Shown here piece after piece: positions 23,258 through 31,509 of a DNA stretch of 37,819 nt. The DNA is from a virus. The notes under the pieces were generated by a model that saw only the letters and a list, made by a program, of their open reading frames with translations, searched no databases and had not been told where the DNA came from. The stretch spans positions 1 through 37,819 of the IMG/VR virus record IMGVR_UViG_3300025127_004719; one strand, given 5' to 3'. The translations under genes were made by a program, and so were the position numbers. How positions within the stretch are numbered: position 1 is the stretch's first letter; every line of letters starts with the position of its first letter.

Positions 23258-24066
23258 GCGAAATCATTGACGTATCTGCCACTGCTGTTCAAGATGACCG
23301 CAGTGGATGGCAAGCAGAAGATCAAATTGCCGTAGAATATCTTGAAGCATGTAAAGAGGCTGTAGCATCTGATGATGCCTTTGCAAATTTCAAATCTAAT
23401 CCTAAGTACAAAACTATTTTAGAACATGTACTCAAGGATCAAGGACAAGCCTATCTTAATATCTGTAAGGATATGAATGAAGATGCAGTGTGGGATAATC
23501 TTGAGGCGTTCAAAGAGAATGATAAGATTGGTAATCCAGAGACACATGTATATCCAGGCATGGAAGGTCAGATTTCTCCCACCACTCTCAGATATATGAA
23601 GAATACTTTTGAGATGGGATTTTTACTTGATGGTGCTCCTGTTGGTAAAGTAGTAGAAGTAGGTGGTGGTTATGGCGGATTGTGTAGAGTGTTAAGTAAG
23701 GTATGTGAGTTTGATGAATATGTTTTGATAGATCTACCAGAGGTATCTGCTTTACAAAGAAAGTATTTGGATCAGTTTCCTGATCTAAAAGATAAGGTAA
23801 CTTGTATTCCATGTACAGAGTATGAAGAGATCAAAGATGTAGATCTTTTTATCAGTAATTATGCTCTATCTGAATGTGATTTGCCTACACAAATGGCATA
23901 TTATGATAAGATAATTACCAACTCTAAGTTTGTGTATATGATATACAACCTTGTCAATTTTAATGAAAACTACTATAATGATTTTATAGAGAAAATCAAA
24001 GCGGACTACACATTTGATGTGGGTCGTGATTATGAGAACACAGTAATTCTAGCAACTAAAAAATGA
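23254..24066 (+). CDS. Putative sugar O-methyltransferase (SAM-dependent)
   Basis: 270 residues. An N-terminal helical region of ~110 residues leads to SPTTLRYMKNTFEMGFLL and then VVEVGGGYGGLCRVLSKV (about 131-148), the SAM-binding motif, with YVLIDLPEV as motif II and DLFISNYALSE as motif IV. The preceding SPTTLRY-x-K segment is characteristic of the putative sugar O-methyltransferases of polysaccharide clusters. Would cap or decorate the glycan made by the neighbouring transferases. ATGA overlaps on both sides. Confidence 0.8.
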   Translation: MSEIIDVSATAVQDDRSGWQAEDQIAVEYLEACKEAVASDDAFANFKSNPKYKTILEHVLKDQGQAYLNICKDMNEDAVWDNLEAFKENDKIGNPETHVYPGMEGQISPTTLRYMKNTFEMGFLLDGAPVGKVVEVGGGYGGLCRVLSKVCEFDEYVLIDLPEVSALQRKYLDQFPDLKDKVTCIPCTEYEEIKDVDLFISNYALSECDLPTQMAYYDKIITNSKFVYMIYNLVNFNENYYNDFIEKIKADYTFDVGRDYENTVILATKK

Positions 24067-24824
24067 ATCGAGTAACGGATTATCGATCATTGGCCATAGA
24101 TGTAGTCGGATGGTTATGTAAGTATGCCAATGATAACAATGTAAAAAGTTTTGTAGTAGGAGTATCAGGTGGAATAGATTCTGCTGTGTCTTCTACTCTT
24201 GCAGCAAAGACTGGTAGACCAGTTTATGCAATAGGGATGCCACTTAACCAAAATCTAGATCAAGAGACACTATCAGATTCTCATCTATACTGGTTAGAAT
24301 GTAACTATCCTAATGTGAAAAGATTGAAGGCAGATCTCTCCGAAACTTACGCCAAGTTGATGACAGACTTGACAAAGGAATTTACAATGGAGTATACTGG
24401 ACATCCAATGGCGAAGGCCAATACTAAATCTAGATTACGAATGGTGACATTATATCATGTCGCTGCCAATGTAGGTGGTATAGTAGTAGGCACAGGAAAC
24501 AAAGTGGAGGATTATGGAGTCGGTTTTTATACTAAGTATGGTGACGGTGGTGTTGATATCGCCCCTCTTGCAGACCTTTATAAAACGGAGGTCAGAGAAC
24601 TCGGAAGAGAACTCGGAGTGATACCAGAGATCATTACTGCCACACCTACAGATGGTCTGTGGGAAGATGGTAGAAATGATGAAGATCAAATCGGTGCATC
24701 ATACGAACAATTAGAAGAGGCAATGGAGACAGGTGCAGGGCCTGGATTGGAAGCACTTCAAAAGTTCTATGCACAAAACAAACATAAAATGGATCCTATT
24801 CCAACGTACAAACTAGAGGTTTAA
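24063..24824 (+). CDS. nadE: NAD+ synthetase (ammonia-dependent)
   Basis: 253 residues. VVGVSGGIDSAVSS (residues 32-45) is the ATP-pyrophosphatase P-loop. GTGNKVEDYGVGFYTKYGDG and IAPLADLYKTEVRELGRELG, then PTDGLWEDGRNDEDQIG, are the signature blocks of bacterial NadE. No glutaminase domain is present, so ammonia is the expected nitrogen donor. It makes NAD+ from nicotinic acid adenine dinucleotide in the cytoplasm. Here it sits inside the sugar cassette, between a methyltransferase and a UDP-glucose dehydrogenase-type gene. It could supply NAD+ to the several NAD-dependent enzymes nearby, or be adapted to an amidation step in sugar synthesis. Confidence 0.9.
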   Translation: MNRVTDYRSLAIDVVGWLCKYANDNNVKSFVVGVSGGIDSAVSSTLAAKTGRPVYAIGMPLNQNLDQETLSDSHLYWLECNYPNVKRLKADLSETYAKLMTDLTKEFTMEYTGHPMAKANTKSRLRMVTLYHVAANVGGIVVGTGNKVEDYGVGFYTKYGDGGVDIAPLADLYKTEVRELGRELGVIPEIITATPTDGLWEDGRNDEDQIGASYEQLEEAMETGAGPGLEALQKFYAQNKHKMDPIPTYKLEV

Positions 24825-24831
24825 TTTTACA

Positions 24832-25983
24832 ATGAAAATCGGTGTAATCGGAGCAGGGAGACTCGGCATTTGTTTCGCTCTTCTCGCTGAGTCTGCTGGT
24901 CATGATGTTTATGTTTCTGATGTAAGACCAAATTATGTCGCACAAATAAATGCTAGAGAAATATTCAGTAACGAACCAGATGTAGAAGAACTCTTGATGG
25001 AGTCAAAACATCTGAGAGCCACCACTAACAATCAAGATGTTATTAAATCCTCTGATGTTATTTTTACTTTTGTTCCTACCCCTTCTTTAGATGATGGTAG
25101 TTATGATTGTAGTCTAGTTGATAGTGTCGTATGTGATTTGCTCAGAGCACCTAATCTAGAAGGTAAGAAGTTTATTGTGGGTTGCACTACCAATCCAGGC
25201 TTTGTTGATAAGGTAGATGAGAAATTAGAAGGAAGAGGTATAAGTGTATTCTATAGTCCTGAGTTTGTGGCGCAAGGTACAATCATCAGAGATATGAAGA
25301 ACGCAGATATGATTCTGTGTGGTGGTAGAGATGATGATGGATTTGAAAAGATCAAAGCGATCTATCTTTCATTCATGGATAGTCAGGTTAACTTCTATCC
25401 TATGTCTAATACTGCTGCAGAGATTACAAAGATCGGCATCAACTGTTTCCTAACTTACAAGATAAGTTATGCTAACATGATGGGTCAGATTCTATACAAC
25501 TCTGGGTGTGGTGATGAGATCAAAAACATTCTCTCATCCATAGGAGCAGACAGTAGAATCGGGTCTAAATATTTGAACTACGGTTTAGGTTTTGGTGGGC
25601 CTTGTCTACCTCGTGACAACCGTGCTTTAGGATACTATGCAGATAAGGTTGGTCTTAAGTATAGTCTTCCACAAGTAACTGATGATTTCAATGAGGCACA
25701 CGCAGACTTCATTAAAAACTACTGCGTTGAAAGAAATACAGAAGGTCTTGCCTTCTTCATTGATAGTATTGGTTATAAGATAGGATGTGATCTTGTAATA
25801 GAAAGTCCAAGACTTAGACTAGTAGAAGATCTACTAAAGGACGGGCATAGAGTATATGTTCAAGAGATTGATGATGTCATTGCGGAGTATCAAGAGGAAC
25901 TGGAAGAGGATTACGGAGATAATATTATCTTTGTAAAGGGTCGTAGTGAAGCACATGAAAGAACATGGAGGATTGATCTTTGA
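24832..25983 (+). CDS. ugd: UDP-glucose/GDP-mannose 6-dehydrogenase family protein
   Basis: 383 residues. GVIGAGRLGICFALL is the N-terminal NAD-binding loop, FTFVPTPSLDDGSYD and VGCTTNPGF are conserved loop segments, YSPEFVAQG holds Glu144, NCFLTYKISYANM the catalytic Lys210, and GLGFGGPCLPRDN the catalytic Cys258. These residues fit four-electron oxidation of a nucleotide sugar to a uronic acid. UDP-glucose is the commonest substrate, giving UDP-glucuronate, but GDP-mannose or UDP-HexNAc are possible. The protein is a little shorter than many family members. GAGG precedes the ATG by several bases. The next gene starts on its stop codon. Confidence 0.85.
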   Translation: MKIGVIGAGRLGICFALLAESAGHDVYVSDVRPNYVAQINAREIFSNEPDVEELLMESKHLRATTNNQDVIKSSDVIFTFVPTPSLDDGSYDCSLVDSVVCDLLRAPNLEGKKFIVGCTTNPGFVDKVDEKLEGRGISVFYSPEFVAQGTIIRDMKNADMILCGGRDDDGFEKIKAIYLSFMDSQVNFYPMSNTAAEITKIGINCFLTYKISYANMMGQILYNSGCGDEIKNILSSIGADSRIGSKYLNYGLGFGGPCLPRDNRALGYYADKVGLKYSLPQVTDDFNEAHADFIKNYCVERNTEGLAFFIDSIGYKIGCDLVIESPRLRLVEDLLKDGHRVYVQEIDDVIAEYQEELEEDYGDNIIFVKGRSEAHERTWRIDL

Positions 25984-26840
25984 CGATTAGTTATAATCGC
26001 CTTGGTAGTAATGGTAGACTTGGAAATCAAATGTTCCAGTATGCCTCTCTTCGAGGGATTGCAAATTACAATCAGTATCAGTGGATGATTCCGCCACCTG
26101 ATTGTAACCATAAAGATAATTATGGATTGTTTGATACCTTTGAAATGAAACATTGCAAACCAGAGAATTTAGGATTCAATGATGCAATGACCGTCAAAGA
26201 AAAAACACATGCTTTTGATGATGGTTTATTTTATTGTACAGATGGTGTCAACATAGATGCCTACCTTCAAACAGAAGATTACTTTGTTCACATTGCAGAT
26301 CAGATCCGTGAAGATTTCACATTTAAAAAAGATTTTCTTGAGCCTTGTCAGGAATTCATATCCAGTTTGGGTTCTTCTCCTATCTTCATTCATATTCGTC
26401 AATCTGATAATATTGGAAGAGAAGAATTCCACCCAATCCTCCCGCTCTCATATTTTGAGACTGCTCTAGAATTTTGGAGTCCAGACACTCCATGTTTTGT
26501 ATTCACAGATGATTTAGAATGGTGTAAGAATCAATCATTCTTTGACAACGATAGGTTTATCTTCAATGATAATCCTGAGCGATATGAATATCAAACGATA
26601 GATGGTACAGGACAGATGCAGAACACTTTGTTACCACAAGTTGACTTATGCTTGATGTCTTTGTGTTCTGGTGGTATAATAGCTAACAGTTCATTCAGTT
26701 GGTGGGGTGCTTGGTTGCAAAATGGTAGAGGTAATATCATTGCACCAGACCCAGAGAAGTGGTATGGTTCTGCCATGACACATCTTGATACAAGTATGAT
26801 GGTCCCTGCCCGTTGGCAGATACACTATTGGAGTAAATAA
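25980..26840 (+). CDS. GT11-type alpha-1,2-fucosyltransferase-like protein, copy 1
   Basis: 286 residues, starting with TTG at 25980 that overlaps the previous stop (TTGA) and has GGAGG eight bases upstream. SNGRLGNQMFQYASLRG is the GT11 N-terminal motif, CFVFTDDLEWCKNQ the mid motif, and LMSLCSGGIIANSSFSWWGA, then WLQNG, the C-terminal motif. The usual HxRRGD motif reads HIRQSDN, so the second Arg is lost, unlike copies 2 and 3. Activity may be altered or its partner different. GT11 enzymes use GDP-fucose. First of three homologues in this cassette. Confidence 0.85.
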   Translation: MTISYNRLGSNGRLGNQMFQYASLRGIANYNQYQWMIPPPDCNHKDNYGLFDTFEMKHCKPENLGFNDAMTVKEKTHAFDDGLFYCTDGVNIDAYLQTEDYFVHIADQIREDFTFKKDFLEPCQEFISSLGSSPIFIHIRQSDNIGREEFHPILPLSYFETALEFWSPDTPCFVFTDDLEWCKNQSFFDNDRFIFNDNPERYEYQTIDGTGQMQNTLLPQVDLCLMSLCSGGIIANSSFSWWGAWLQNGRGNIIAPDPEKWYGSAMTHLDTSMMVPARWQIHYWSK

Positions 26841-27766
26841 TGGCAATTTCATTTCAAGGATTAGGTAACGAAGGTAGACTTGGAAACCAAATGTTTCAGT
26901 ATGCTTTCGTAAGAGGGGTAGCTGCCAATCGTGGATTCGATTGGGTAATTCCAGGCCCTGATGCAGATAGGTTAGACAACTATGGTTTGTTTGAGGCCTT
27001 TGAATTATATGGATGTCTCCCACGAAATCAGGGAGAACCATTCTTTCATAAACAGGAAGTCTATAGAGACATGGCTTTCAATGAGAAGATCTATAATGAG
27101 TGTGAAGACAACACTAACTTCTCTGGTAACTTCCAAACAGAATATTATTTTGAATCTATCGCTGCAGATATCAGATACGATTTTACATTCAAGAAAGAAT
27201 ATCTAGAACCCTGTACAGAGTTTATTGAAGAGAACGGTGGACAAGATAAGAATATCTTCCTACATGTTCGTAGAGGTAATCCTAATGTGACAGGCAGAAG
27301 GGGAGAGAAATGGTCTTACCAGATGGTACAAGAGTATCATCCTATTTGTAAGAAAGAATATTATATTGAGGCACTATCAAAGTTCCCAGAAGATAAAAAT
27401 GTCATTGTAGTTTCTGACACTATTGATTGGTGTAAGAAACAGGATTGGTTACAGGGAGATAGATTCCTATTCTCTGATGCCTCTTATGAGGAGTTTGGAG
27501 ATGGTGCATCTGTTCCTTACATTGATCTATGCCTTATGACACTATGCGGTGGTGGTATCATTGCCAACTCATCTCTATCATGGTGGGGTGCATGGTTACA
27601 AAAAGGTGGCGACAAGATGGGTAAAAACTCTATCCAAAGACACTGGCAAGTTGTTGCTCCTGATCCTTGGTTTGGAATTAAGTATGACATGTATGACATG
27701 AAAGATTTGATCCCTCCACGTTGGATTAAATTACATAATGATCCATCATATATCGAGCCAGAATAA
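26840..27766 (+). CDS. GT11-type alpha-1,2-fucosyltransferase-like protein, copy 2
   Basis: 308 residues, ATG joined to the previous stop as TAATG. GNEGRLGNQMFQYAFVRG, HVRRGNPNV, IVVSDTIDWCKKQ and LMTLCGGGIIANSSLSWWGA match the GT11 family in order. The core HVRRG is intact, with Asn where the family often has Asp. It has an extra segment after the HVRRG motif (GRRGEKWSYQMVQEYHPI) that copy 3 shares but copy 1 lacks, so copies 2 and 3 are closer to each other. Cytoplasmic. Confidence 0.9.
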   Translation: MAISFQGLGNEGRLGNQMFQYAFVRGVAANRGFDWVIPGPDADRLDNYGLFEAFELYGCLPRNQGEPFFHKQEVYRDMAFNEKIYNECEDNTNFSGNFQTEYYFESIAADIRYDFTFKKEYLEPCTEFIEENGGQDKNIFLHVRRGNPNVTGRRGEKWSYQMVQEYHPICKKEYYIEALSKFPEDKNVIVVSDTIDWCKKQDWLQGDRFLFSDASYEEFGDGASVPYIDLCLMTLCGGGIIANSSLSWWGAWLQKGGDKMGKNSIQRHWQVVAPDPWFGIKYDMYDMKDLIPPRWIKLHNDPSYIEPE

Positions 27767-27939
27767 TGAAGTATCATTTGTATGATGAAAATTACAATCA
27801 TAAGGGAGATTTCCAAACATTACAGGAAATGAGAAACTTTCTATGTGAGTGGAAATATGACAATAATGATAAAACATATATGGATGACACATTTGACTTT
27901 ATCAAATCAATTAAATGGCATTGGGACATGACAGAATGA
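27766..27939 (+). CDS. 57-residue protein of unknown function
   Basis: Starts on the last base of the previous stop (TAATG) and ends in ATGA with the next gene. It encodes MKYHLYDENYNHKGDFQTLQ and onward, ending KWHWDMTE: a short soluble acidic protein with several Trp, Tyr and Asp. The exact coupling to both neighbours, in a frame with no internal stop, supports its reality. No family recognised. Confidence 0.65.
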   Translation: MKYHLYDENYNHKGDFQTLQEMRNFLCEWKYDNNDKTYMDDTFDFIKSIKWHWDMTE

Positions 27940-28772
27940 AAGATGTAACCTACCTACTACCATGTAGGATCGAATCCGAAGATAGGCTAAGAAACGTCAT
28001 AACTTCGGTTAGTTATATACTAAAAACCTTTCCCGAATCAAAGGTATTAGTAAAAGAAGTTGACACACAATCACACTTTAGTGAGAGTGCCTTACCTCGT
28101 ATAAAAAAATATGTGGGAGATACTTCACAATTAAAACATATCTTTGAACAAAATTCAGAGAAACTTTTTCATAAGACGAGGATACTAAATGACTTATGCG
28201 TTGCCGCTGATACTCCTATTCTATACAATCATGATGTGGACGTTGTTGTCCTAAAAAATTCACATGAACTTGCCTATCGTGCCATCACAAAAGAAGGATC
28301 TGATGCTGTCTATCCTTTTGGATGTGGCATATATCAATGGGCAGTCACATATTCAGACATACTATTAGATAAGTTTTTATCATCACATGATGGAACTGAT
28401 GCTGATTATGAAGTTCTGAAAGATGCCAAAGTTAGGATTCCCTCATCTATTGGATGGGGTCAAATGATAACTAAATCATGTGAGATATCTGCTGGACTAT
28501 GGAACGAAGAATTTCTTTCATGGGGTGCAGAAGATTGTGAGTTTTATTATAGATTAAATCTTTTTGGATTTAAAGTTGGCAGAGTCATAGATGATATCTA
28601 TCACTTTGAACATGGCAGAACATTTAATTCACACTATCACAATCCAAAGTTCCAAGACAATGATAGATTGTGGAACTGGATTAGGACTCAAGATAAAGAG
28701 TCTTTGACACAATACTATGGAAAGCTAGACTACATCAAACGCAGGGGGAAAGAATTAAATGCTAGCCTTTAA
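27936..28772 (+). CDS. GT-A-type glycosyltransferase (GT2 / Glyco_transf_7C-like)
   Basis: 278 residues from the ATG at 27936, which overlaps the previous stop; a longer in-frame start at 27915 would read across that gene. TYLLPCRIESEDRLRNV opens a GT-A fold, ILYNHDVDVVVL holds the DxD metal motif, and GWGQMITKSCEI with EEFLSWGAEDCEFYYRL is the family C-terminal WGxED block, as in galactosyltransferase-like C domains. Uses a nucleotide sugar, likely with a divalent metal; donor unknown. It sits between GT11 copies 2 and 3 and overlaps copy 3 by 14 bases. Confidence 0.8.
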   Translation: MKDVTYLLPCRIESEDRLRNVITSVSYILKTFPESKVLVKEVDTQSHFSESALPRIKKYVGDTSQLKHIFEQNSEKLFHKTRILNDLCVAADTPILYNHDVDVVVLKNSHELAYRAITKEGSDAVYPFGCGIYQWAVTYSDILLDKFLSSHDGTDADYEVLKDAKVRIPSSIGWGQMITKSCEISAGLWNEEFLSWGAEDCEFYYRLNLFGFKVGRVIDDIYHFEHGRTFNSHYHNPKFQDNDRLWNWIRTQDKESLTQYYGKLDYIKRRGKELNASL

Positions 28773-29616
28773 TCAAATGGGAAACCTAGGCAGACTAGGT
28801 AATCAAATGTTTCAGTATGCTGCCGTTAGAGGTATCTCTGCGATGCGTGGATATGAATTTGGTATTCCGCCTTTTGAATCTAAGAGAGTGGATAATTATA
28901 GTTTACATAGAGCATTTACATTAGAGAGTGTAGGAAGAAGTAACCTTGCAGTTTTAGATAGAGGACATGCTCCTGTTGTAATCGAAAAACATTTTGAGTT
29001 TGATGAAGAACTCCATAGAATGTGCCCTAATGATGTAAGTTTATTTGGATTCTTTCAGACAGAAAAGTATTTTAAAAATATAGAGATGGACATTAGGAGA
29101 GACTTTACTTTCCATGAATCTATATTGACTCCATGTAAAGAGATGATCGATTCCTTAGATCAGGCTCCATTATTCTTACATGTAAGAAGAGGAGATCCTA
29201 ATTTAGTAGATGCTAGAGGATTCAAATGGTCATACACAGAATGTTCTGGTCAACATCCTCCACAACCTGTAGAGTATTATGAAAAGGCACTTAAGGAGTT
29301 CCCAGAGGATCAGCCTATAGTAGTATGTTCGGACTCTCCTGAGTGGGTAAACGAACAGGAGTTCTTTGCTGATGATAGATTCCTAGTGTCAGAACCAACA
29401 GACAAATATCCTGATGGATCTTATGAACCATTTGTTGATCTCTGTATTATGAGTTTATGTTCTGGTGCAATTATTGCCAACTCATCTTTATCATGGTGGG
29501 GAGCATGGTTACAAAATGGTAGAGGAAAAGTTGTAGCACCTAAACAATGGTTCGGGCCAGATTATAAAGACAAAAATCTCAAGGACTTATATTGTGACGG
29601 ATGGATCGTAATTTAA
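28759..29616 (+). CDS. GT11-type alpha-1,2-fucosyltransferase-like protein, copy 3
   Basis: 285 residues. GNLGRLGNQMFQYAAVRG, LHVRRGDPNLVDARG (intact HVRRGD), IVVCSDSPEWVNEQ and IMSLCSGAIIANSSLSWWGA are in family order. It is the most canonical of the three copies. The Lys/Glu-rich middle and a WFGPDYKDKNLKDL end resemble copy 2. Overlaps the GT-A gene before it and the DUF6445-like gene after it. Three GT11 homologues in one cassette suggests sequential transfers or different acceptors rather than simple gene dosage. Confidence 0.9.
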   Translation: MLAFNQMGNLGRLGNQMFQYAAVRGISAMRGYEFGIPPFESKRVDNYSLHRAFTLESVGRSNLAVLDRGHAPVVIEKHFEFDEELHRMCPNDVSLFGFFQTEKYFKNIEMDIRRDFTFHESILTPCKEMIDSLDQAPLFLHVRRGDPNLVDARGFKWSYTECSGQHPPQPVEYYEKALKEFPEDQPIVVCSDSPEWVNEQEFFADDRFLVSEPTDKYPDGSYEPFVDLCIMSLCSGAIIANSSLSWWGAWLQNGRGKVVAPKQWFGPDYKDKNLKDLYCDGWIVI

Positions 29617-30110
29617 TTGTATTAGATAACTTTCTTGATGATCCTGACAGAATAAGATTTCATGCCTTAGGTTTGGATTTTGATAGAGTACAACCATCTG
29701 TGCCAGGCGTACGTTCAATGCGTCTGGGAGGAGATTTGCAAAGAGAAGTAGAAGATAAATTAAAGATCGCCTTTGGATGTAAGGAGATCATATGGGACAT
29801 GACACAGGACACTCTCTGTTTTCAATCTTGTATGGAAGGTACGGAGACTTGGGTTCATAGAGATAGTCAGGGAGAAAAACAAGGAGAATGGGCAGCAGTA
29901 TTATATCTGACACCTAATCCTCCTCTAGATTCTGGAACAGCAATATATGAAAATGAAGAGAGTGATATGAATATTGGTGTAGGAAATGTTTACAATAGAC
30001 TGGTTGCGTATCGGGGCAAAGTGTTGTATCATAGAAGTATTCTGCCTGGTTTTGGCAACACACTAGAAACAAGTAGACTCACACAAACATTCTTTTTCGA
30101 TGTCAAATAA
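29601..30110 (+). CDS. 2OG-Fe(II) oxygenase-like protein (DUF6445-like)
   Basis: 169 residues. LIVLDNFLDDPDRIRFHAL is the typical start of DUF6445-like proteins. TWVHRDSQGEKQGEWAAVLY with LTPNPP carries the first H-x-D metal motif, and GKVLYHRSILPGFGNTLETS with RLTQTFFF the distal His and the Arg that would bind 2-oxoglutarate. This makes it a probable iron oxygenase of the double-stranded beta-helix type. It is the fourth such enzyme in the window. Overlaps both neighbours. Substrate unknown; an amino acid or sugar attached to the glycan is a guess. Confidence 0.7.
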   Translation: MDRNLIVLDNFLDDPDRIRFHALGLDFDRVQPSVPGVRSMRLGGDLQREVEDKLKIAFGCKEIIWDMTQDTLCFQSCMEGTETWVHRDSQGEKQGEWAAVLYLTPNPPLDSGTAIYENEESDMNIGVGNVYNRLVAYRGKVLYHRSILPGFGNTLETSRLTQTFFFDVK

Positions 30111-30909
30111 ATCTGCATATAAACTGAAAGGGTTCGGCCCACTATACATCATTAATCTGGACGATCAACCAGAAAGAATGGAGTGGATGGCTAATCAACT
30201 TAAAGAGTGGGAGATAGAAGATTACACTCGTATCTCTGCATATGATGGTAGACCCTCAACAGGAGATGATCTCAGTGATATTATTTCTGGAAAGTATCCA
30301 GAGAGTGTCACGCCTGGGGAGATTGGTTGTGTGACATCACACCTCAAGGCATTGAAACATTTTGTTGAGGAGACAGATCATCCTTATGCCATCATCATGG
30401 AAGATGATTGTGATATTAGTATTGCAAGGTTCTGGACATTCACATGGAGACAGTTTCTATCTCGTATGCCATATGATTGGGATACCATACAACTTGCAGT
30501 TATATGCCCTGGCGAATTACATGTTCAAGTTCATAGAAGATTTATCAATGATTTCTCTACTGCTTGTTATGTTATTACAAGACACCATGCAGAGAAGATA
30601 CTTAAGTTGCATGTCAGGGGATCAAAATATAAGTTGGACAATGGTGTGAAACCACGACCTGTTGCTGATGATTTGATATACAACTCAGGTGCCGCCTATG
30701 CTTGTCCGATATTACTATACAAAATTGAGTTGGGTTCCTCTATACATGAGGAACACATAGAGATCTTCCATAGGGGTAGTCACGATGGACTTAGAGAACT
30801 ATGGACAACTCGTGGAAGTGAGATCACCATTGATATCTTGTCAGATTTTGACCCCTATCTAGGACGTATTGCTGGTGGTGATCCCCGAAACAAAGGACAG
30901 GGGGCTTGA
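30100..30909 (+). CDS. GT25 (LPS-type) glycosyltransferase
   Basis: 269 residues. GPLYIINLDDQPERMEWMAN is the GT25 N-terminal signature, followed by ISAYDGRPS and GEIGCVTSHLKALKHFVE, then YAIIMEDDCDIS with the acidic metal motif EDD, and CYVITRHHAEKIL. These blocks match lipopolysaccharide and lipooligosaccharide galactosyltransferases. Last gene of the sugar cassette; its stop lies next to the -35 of the following early promoter. Acceptor unknown. If the glycan is host-directed, it may modify the host LPS; if virion-directed, a capsid or fibre glycan. Confidence 0.85.
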   Translation: MSNKSAYKLKGFGPLYIINLDDQPERMEWMANQLKEWEIEDYTRISAYDGRPSTGDDLSDIISGKYPESVTPGEIGCVTSHLKALKHFVEETDHPYAIIMEDDCDISIARFWTFTWRQFLSRMPYDWDTIQLAVICPGELHVQVHRRFINDFSTACYVITRHHAEKILKLHVRGSKYKLDNGVKPRPVADDLIYNSGAAYACPILLYKIELGSSIHEEHIEIFHRGSHDGLRELWTTRGSEITIDILSDFDPYLGRIAGGDPRNKGQGA

Positions 30910-30933
30910 CAAGATCCAGTATCTTGTTATACT
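30906..30933 (+). promoter_or_regulatory. Sigma-70-type promoter TTGACA-16-TATACT
   Basis: TTGACA (30906-30911) and TATACT (30928-30933) drive the 31083 gene; the -35 overlaps the end of the GT25 gene. RNA would begin near 30940 with a leader of about 140 bases. Confidence 0.75.
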
Positions 30934-30939
30934 ATATAA

Positions 30940-31082
30940 GAGAAGCAAAGGACGCTTTGCGAACGTGTATTCCGAATGCCTCAATTACTCGCGCTAGGTC
31001 TCTTCAGTTCAACCTAACACGAAGTCAAGTCGAGACTTCTATCATCTGCTGGTATAAACTCAGCAAGTAAACTAAAAAGAAA
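30940..31082 (+). promoter_or_regulatory. Structured 5' leader of the exported 118-aa protein
   Basis: About 143 bases without an obvious gene. It holds a perfect 6-bp hairpin, GCAAAG-GACG-CTTTGC (30945-30960), a second 6-bp hairpin GAAGTC...GACTTC (31021-31039), and a possible TAGGT...ACCTA pairing. It ends in AAAAAGAAAATG with a weak purine-rich ribosome site. Probably stabilises the mRNA or controls translation; no known riboswitch class is recognised. Confidence 0.55.
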
Positions 31083-31439
31083 ATGTTTAAAACTTCAATT
31101 GCAGCATTAACTGCTGCCCCTCTCCTAGCATCTGGTGCCGCATTTGCAGGCCCTTACGTTAACCTAGAAATGTCTGGTTCATATCCTGACGGTGCATACT
31201 CTTCTGGAACTCTAGAAGCAATCATCGGTTACGAAGGGACAACAGAATCAGGAATCGGTTACTACGTTGCTGGTGGCCCTACAGCTTCACACTCTGACTC
31301 AACAGATGAGTTCGGTGATGTAGAATTCATTGGATATATTGGTGGTACATACGATAAGTTCTATGCAGAACTATCTGGCGTAACAAACGTTGATGACGTT
31401 GATTGGGCAGCTAAAGGTGGAGTTAAGTTCACTTTCTAA
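31083..31439 (+). CDS. Small exported, outer-membrane-like beta protein
   Basis: 118 residues. MFKTSIAALTAAPLLASGAA then FAGP is a strong signal peptide, likely cut after AFA. The mature ~96 residues alternate hydrophobic and small polar residues (YVNLEMSG, AIIGYEG, GIGYYVAGG, EFIGYIGG, FYAELSG) and end in GGVKFTF. A final Phe after alternating residues is the mark of bacterial outer-membrane beta-barrels. It is small for a full barrel and may form an oligomeric one. Codon choice is richer in C-ending and GGT/GCA codons than its neighbours and more like psbA, suggesting high expression. It is a one-gene unit with its own promoter, leader and strong terminator. Function unknown; homologues are, as I recall, common in cyanophages. 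Confidence 0.75.
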   Translation: MFKTSIAALTAAPLLASGAAFAGPYVNLEMSGSYPDGAYSSGTLEAIIGYEGTTESGIGYYVAGGPTASHSDSTDEFGDVEFIGYIGGTYDKFYAELSGVTNVDDVDWAAKGGVKFTF

Positions 31440-31459
31440 GTCTGTTATCATATAAAAAC

Positions 31460-31493
31460 AAAGAGACTCCTACAAAGTAGAGGGTCTCTTTTC
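31460..31493 (+). terminator. Strong intrinsic terminator
   Basis: AAAGAGACTCCTAC pairs with GTAGAGGGTCTCTTT (one bulged base) around an AAA loop, followed by T residues. A stem of about 14 bp with a U-tract makes this the strongest terminator in the window; it isolates the 31083 gene from what follows. Confidence 0.85.
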
Positions 31494-31496
31494 TAT

Positions 31497-31504
31497 TATA
31501 AATT
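31497..31504 (+). promoter_or_regulatory. Possible late-type box TATAAATT
   Basis: Seven of eight bases match TATAAATA. It is five bases before the ATG at 31510, so RNA would begin at the start codon. No sigma-70 -35 element is visible at the right distance. It is directly downstream of the terminator, where a new promoter is needed. Confidence 0.45.
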
Positions 31505-31509
31505 ATAGT

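Noticed and set aside
24369-24398. TTGACA-18-TATACT inside nadE
   Set aside because: Two mismatched features (18-base spacing, TATACT) and no gene start shortly downstream; likely chance in AT-rich DNA.
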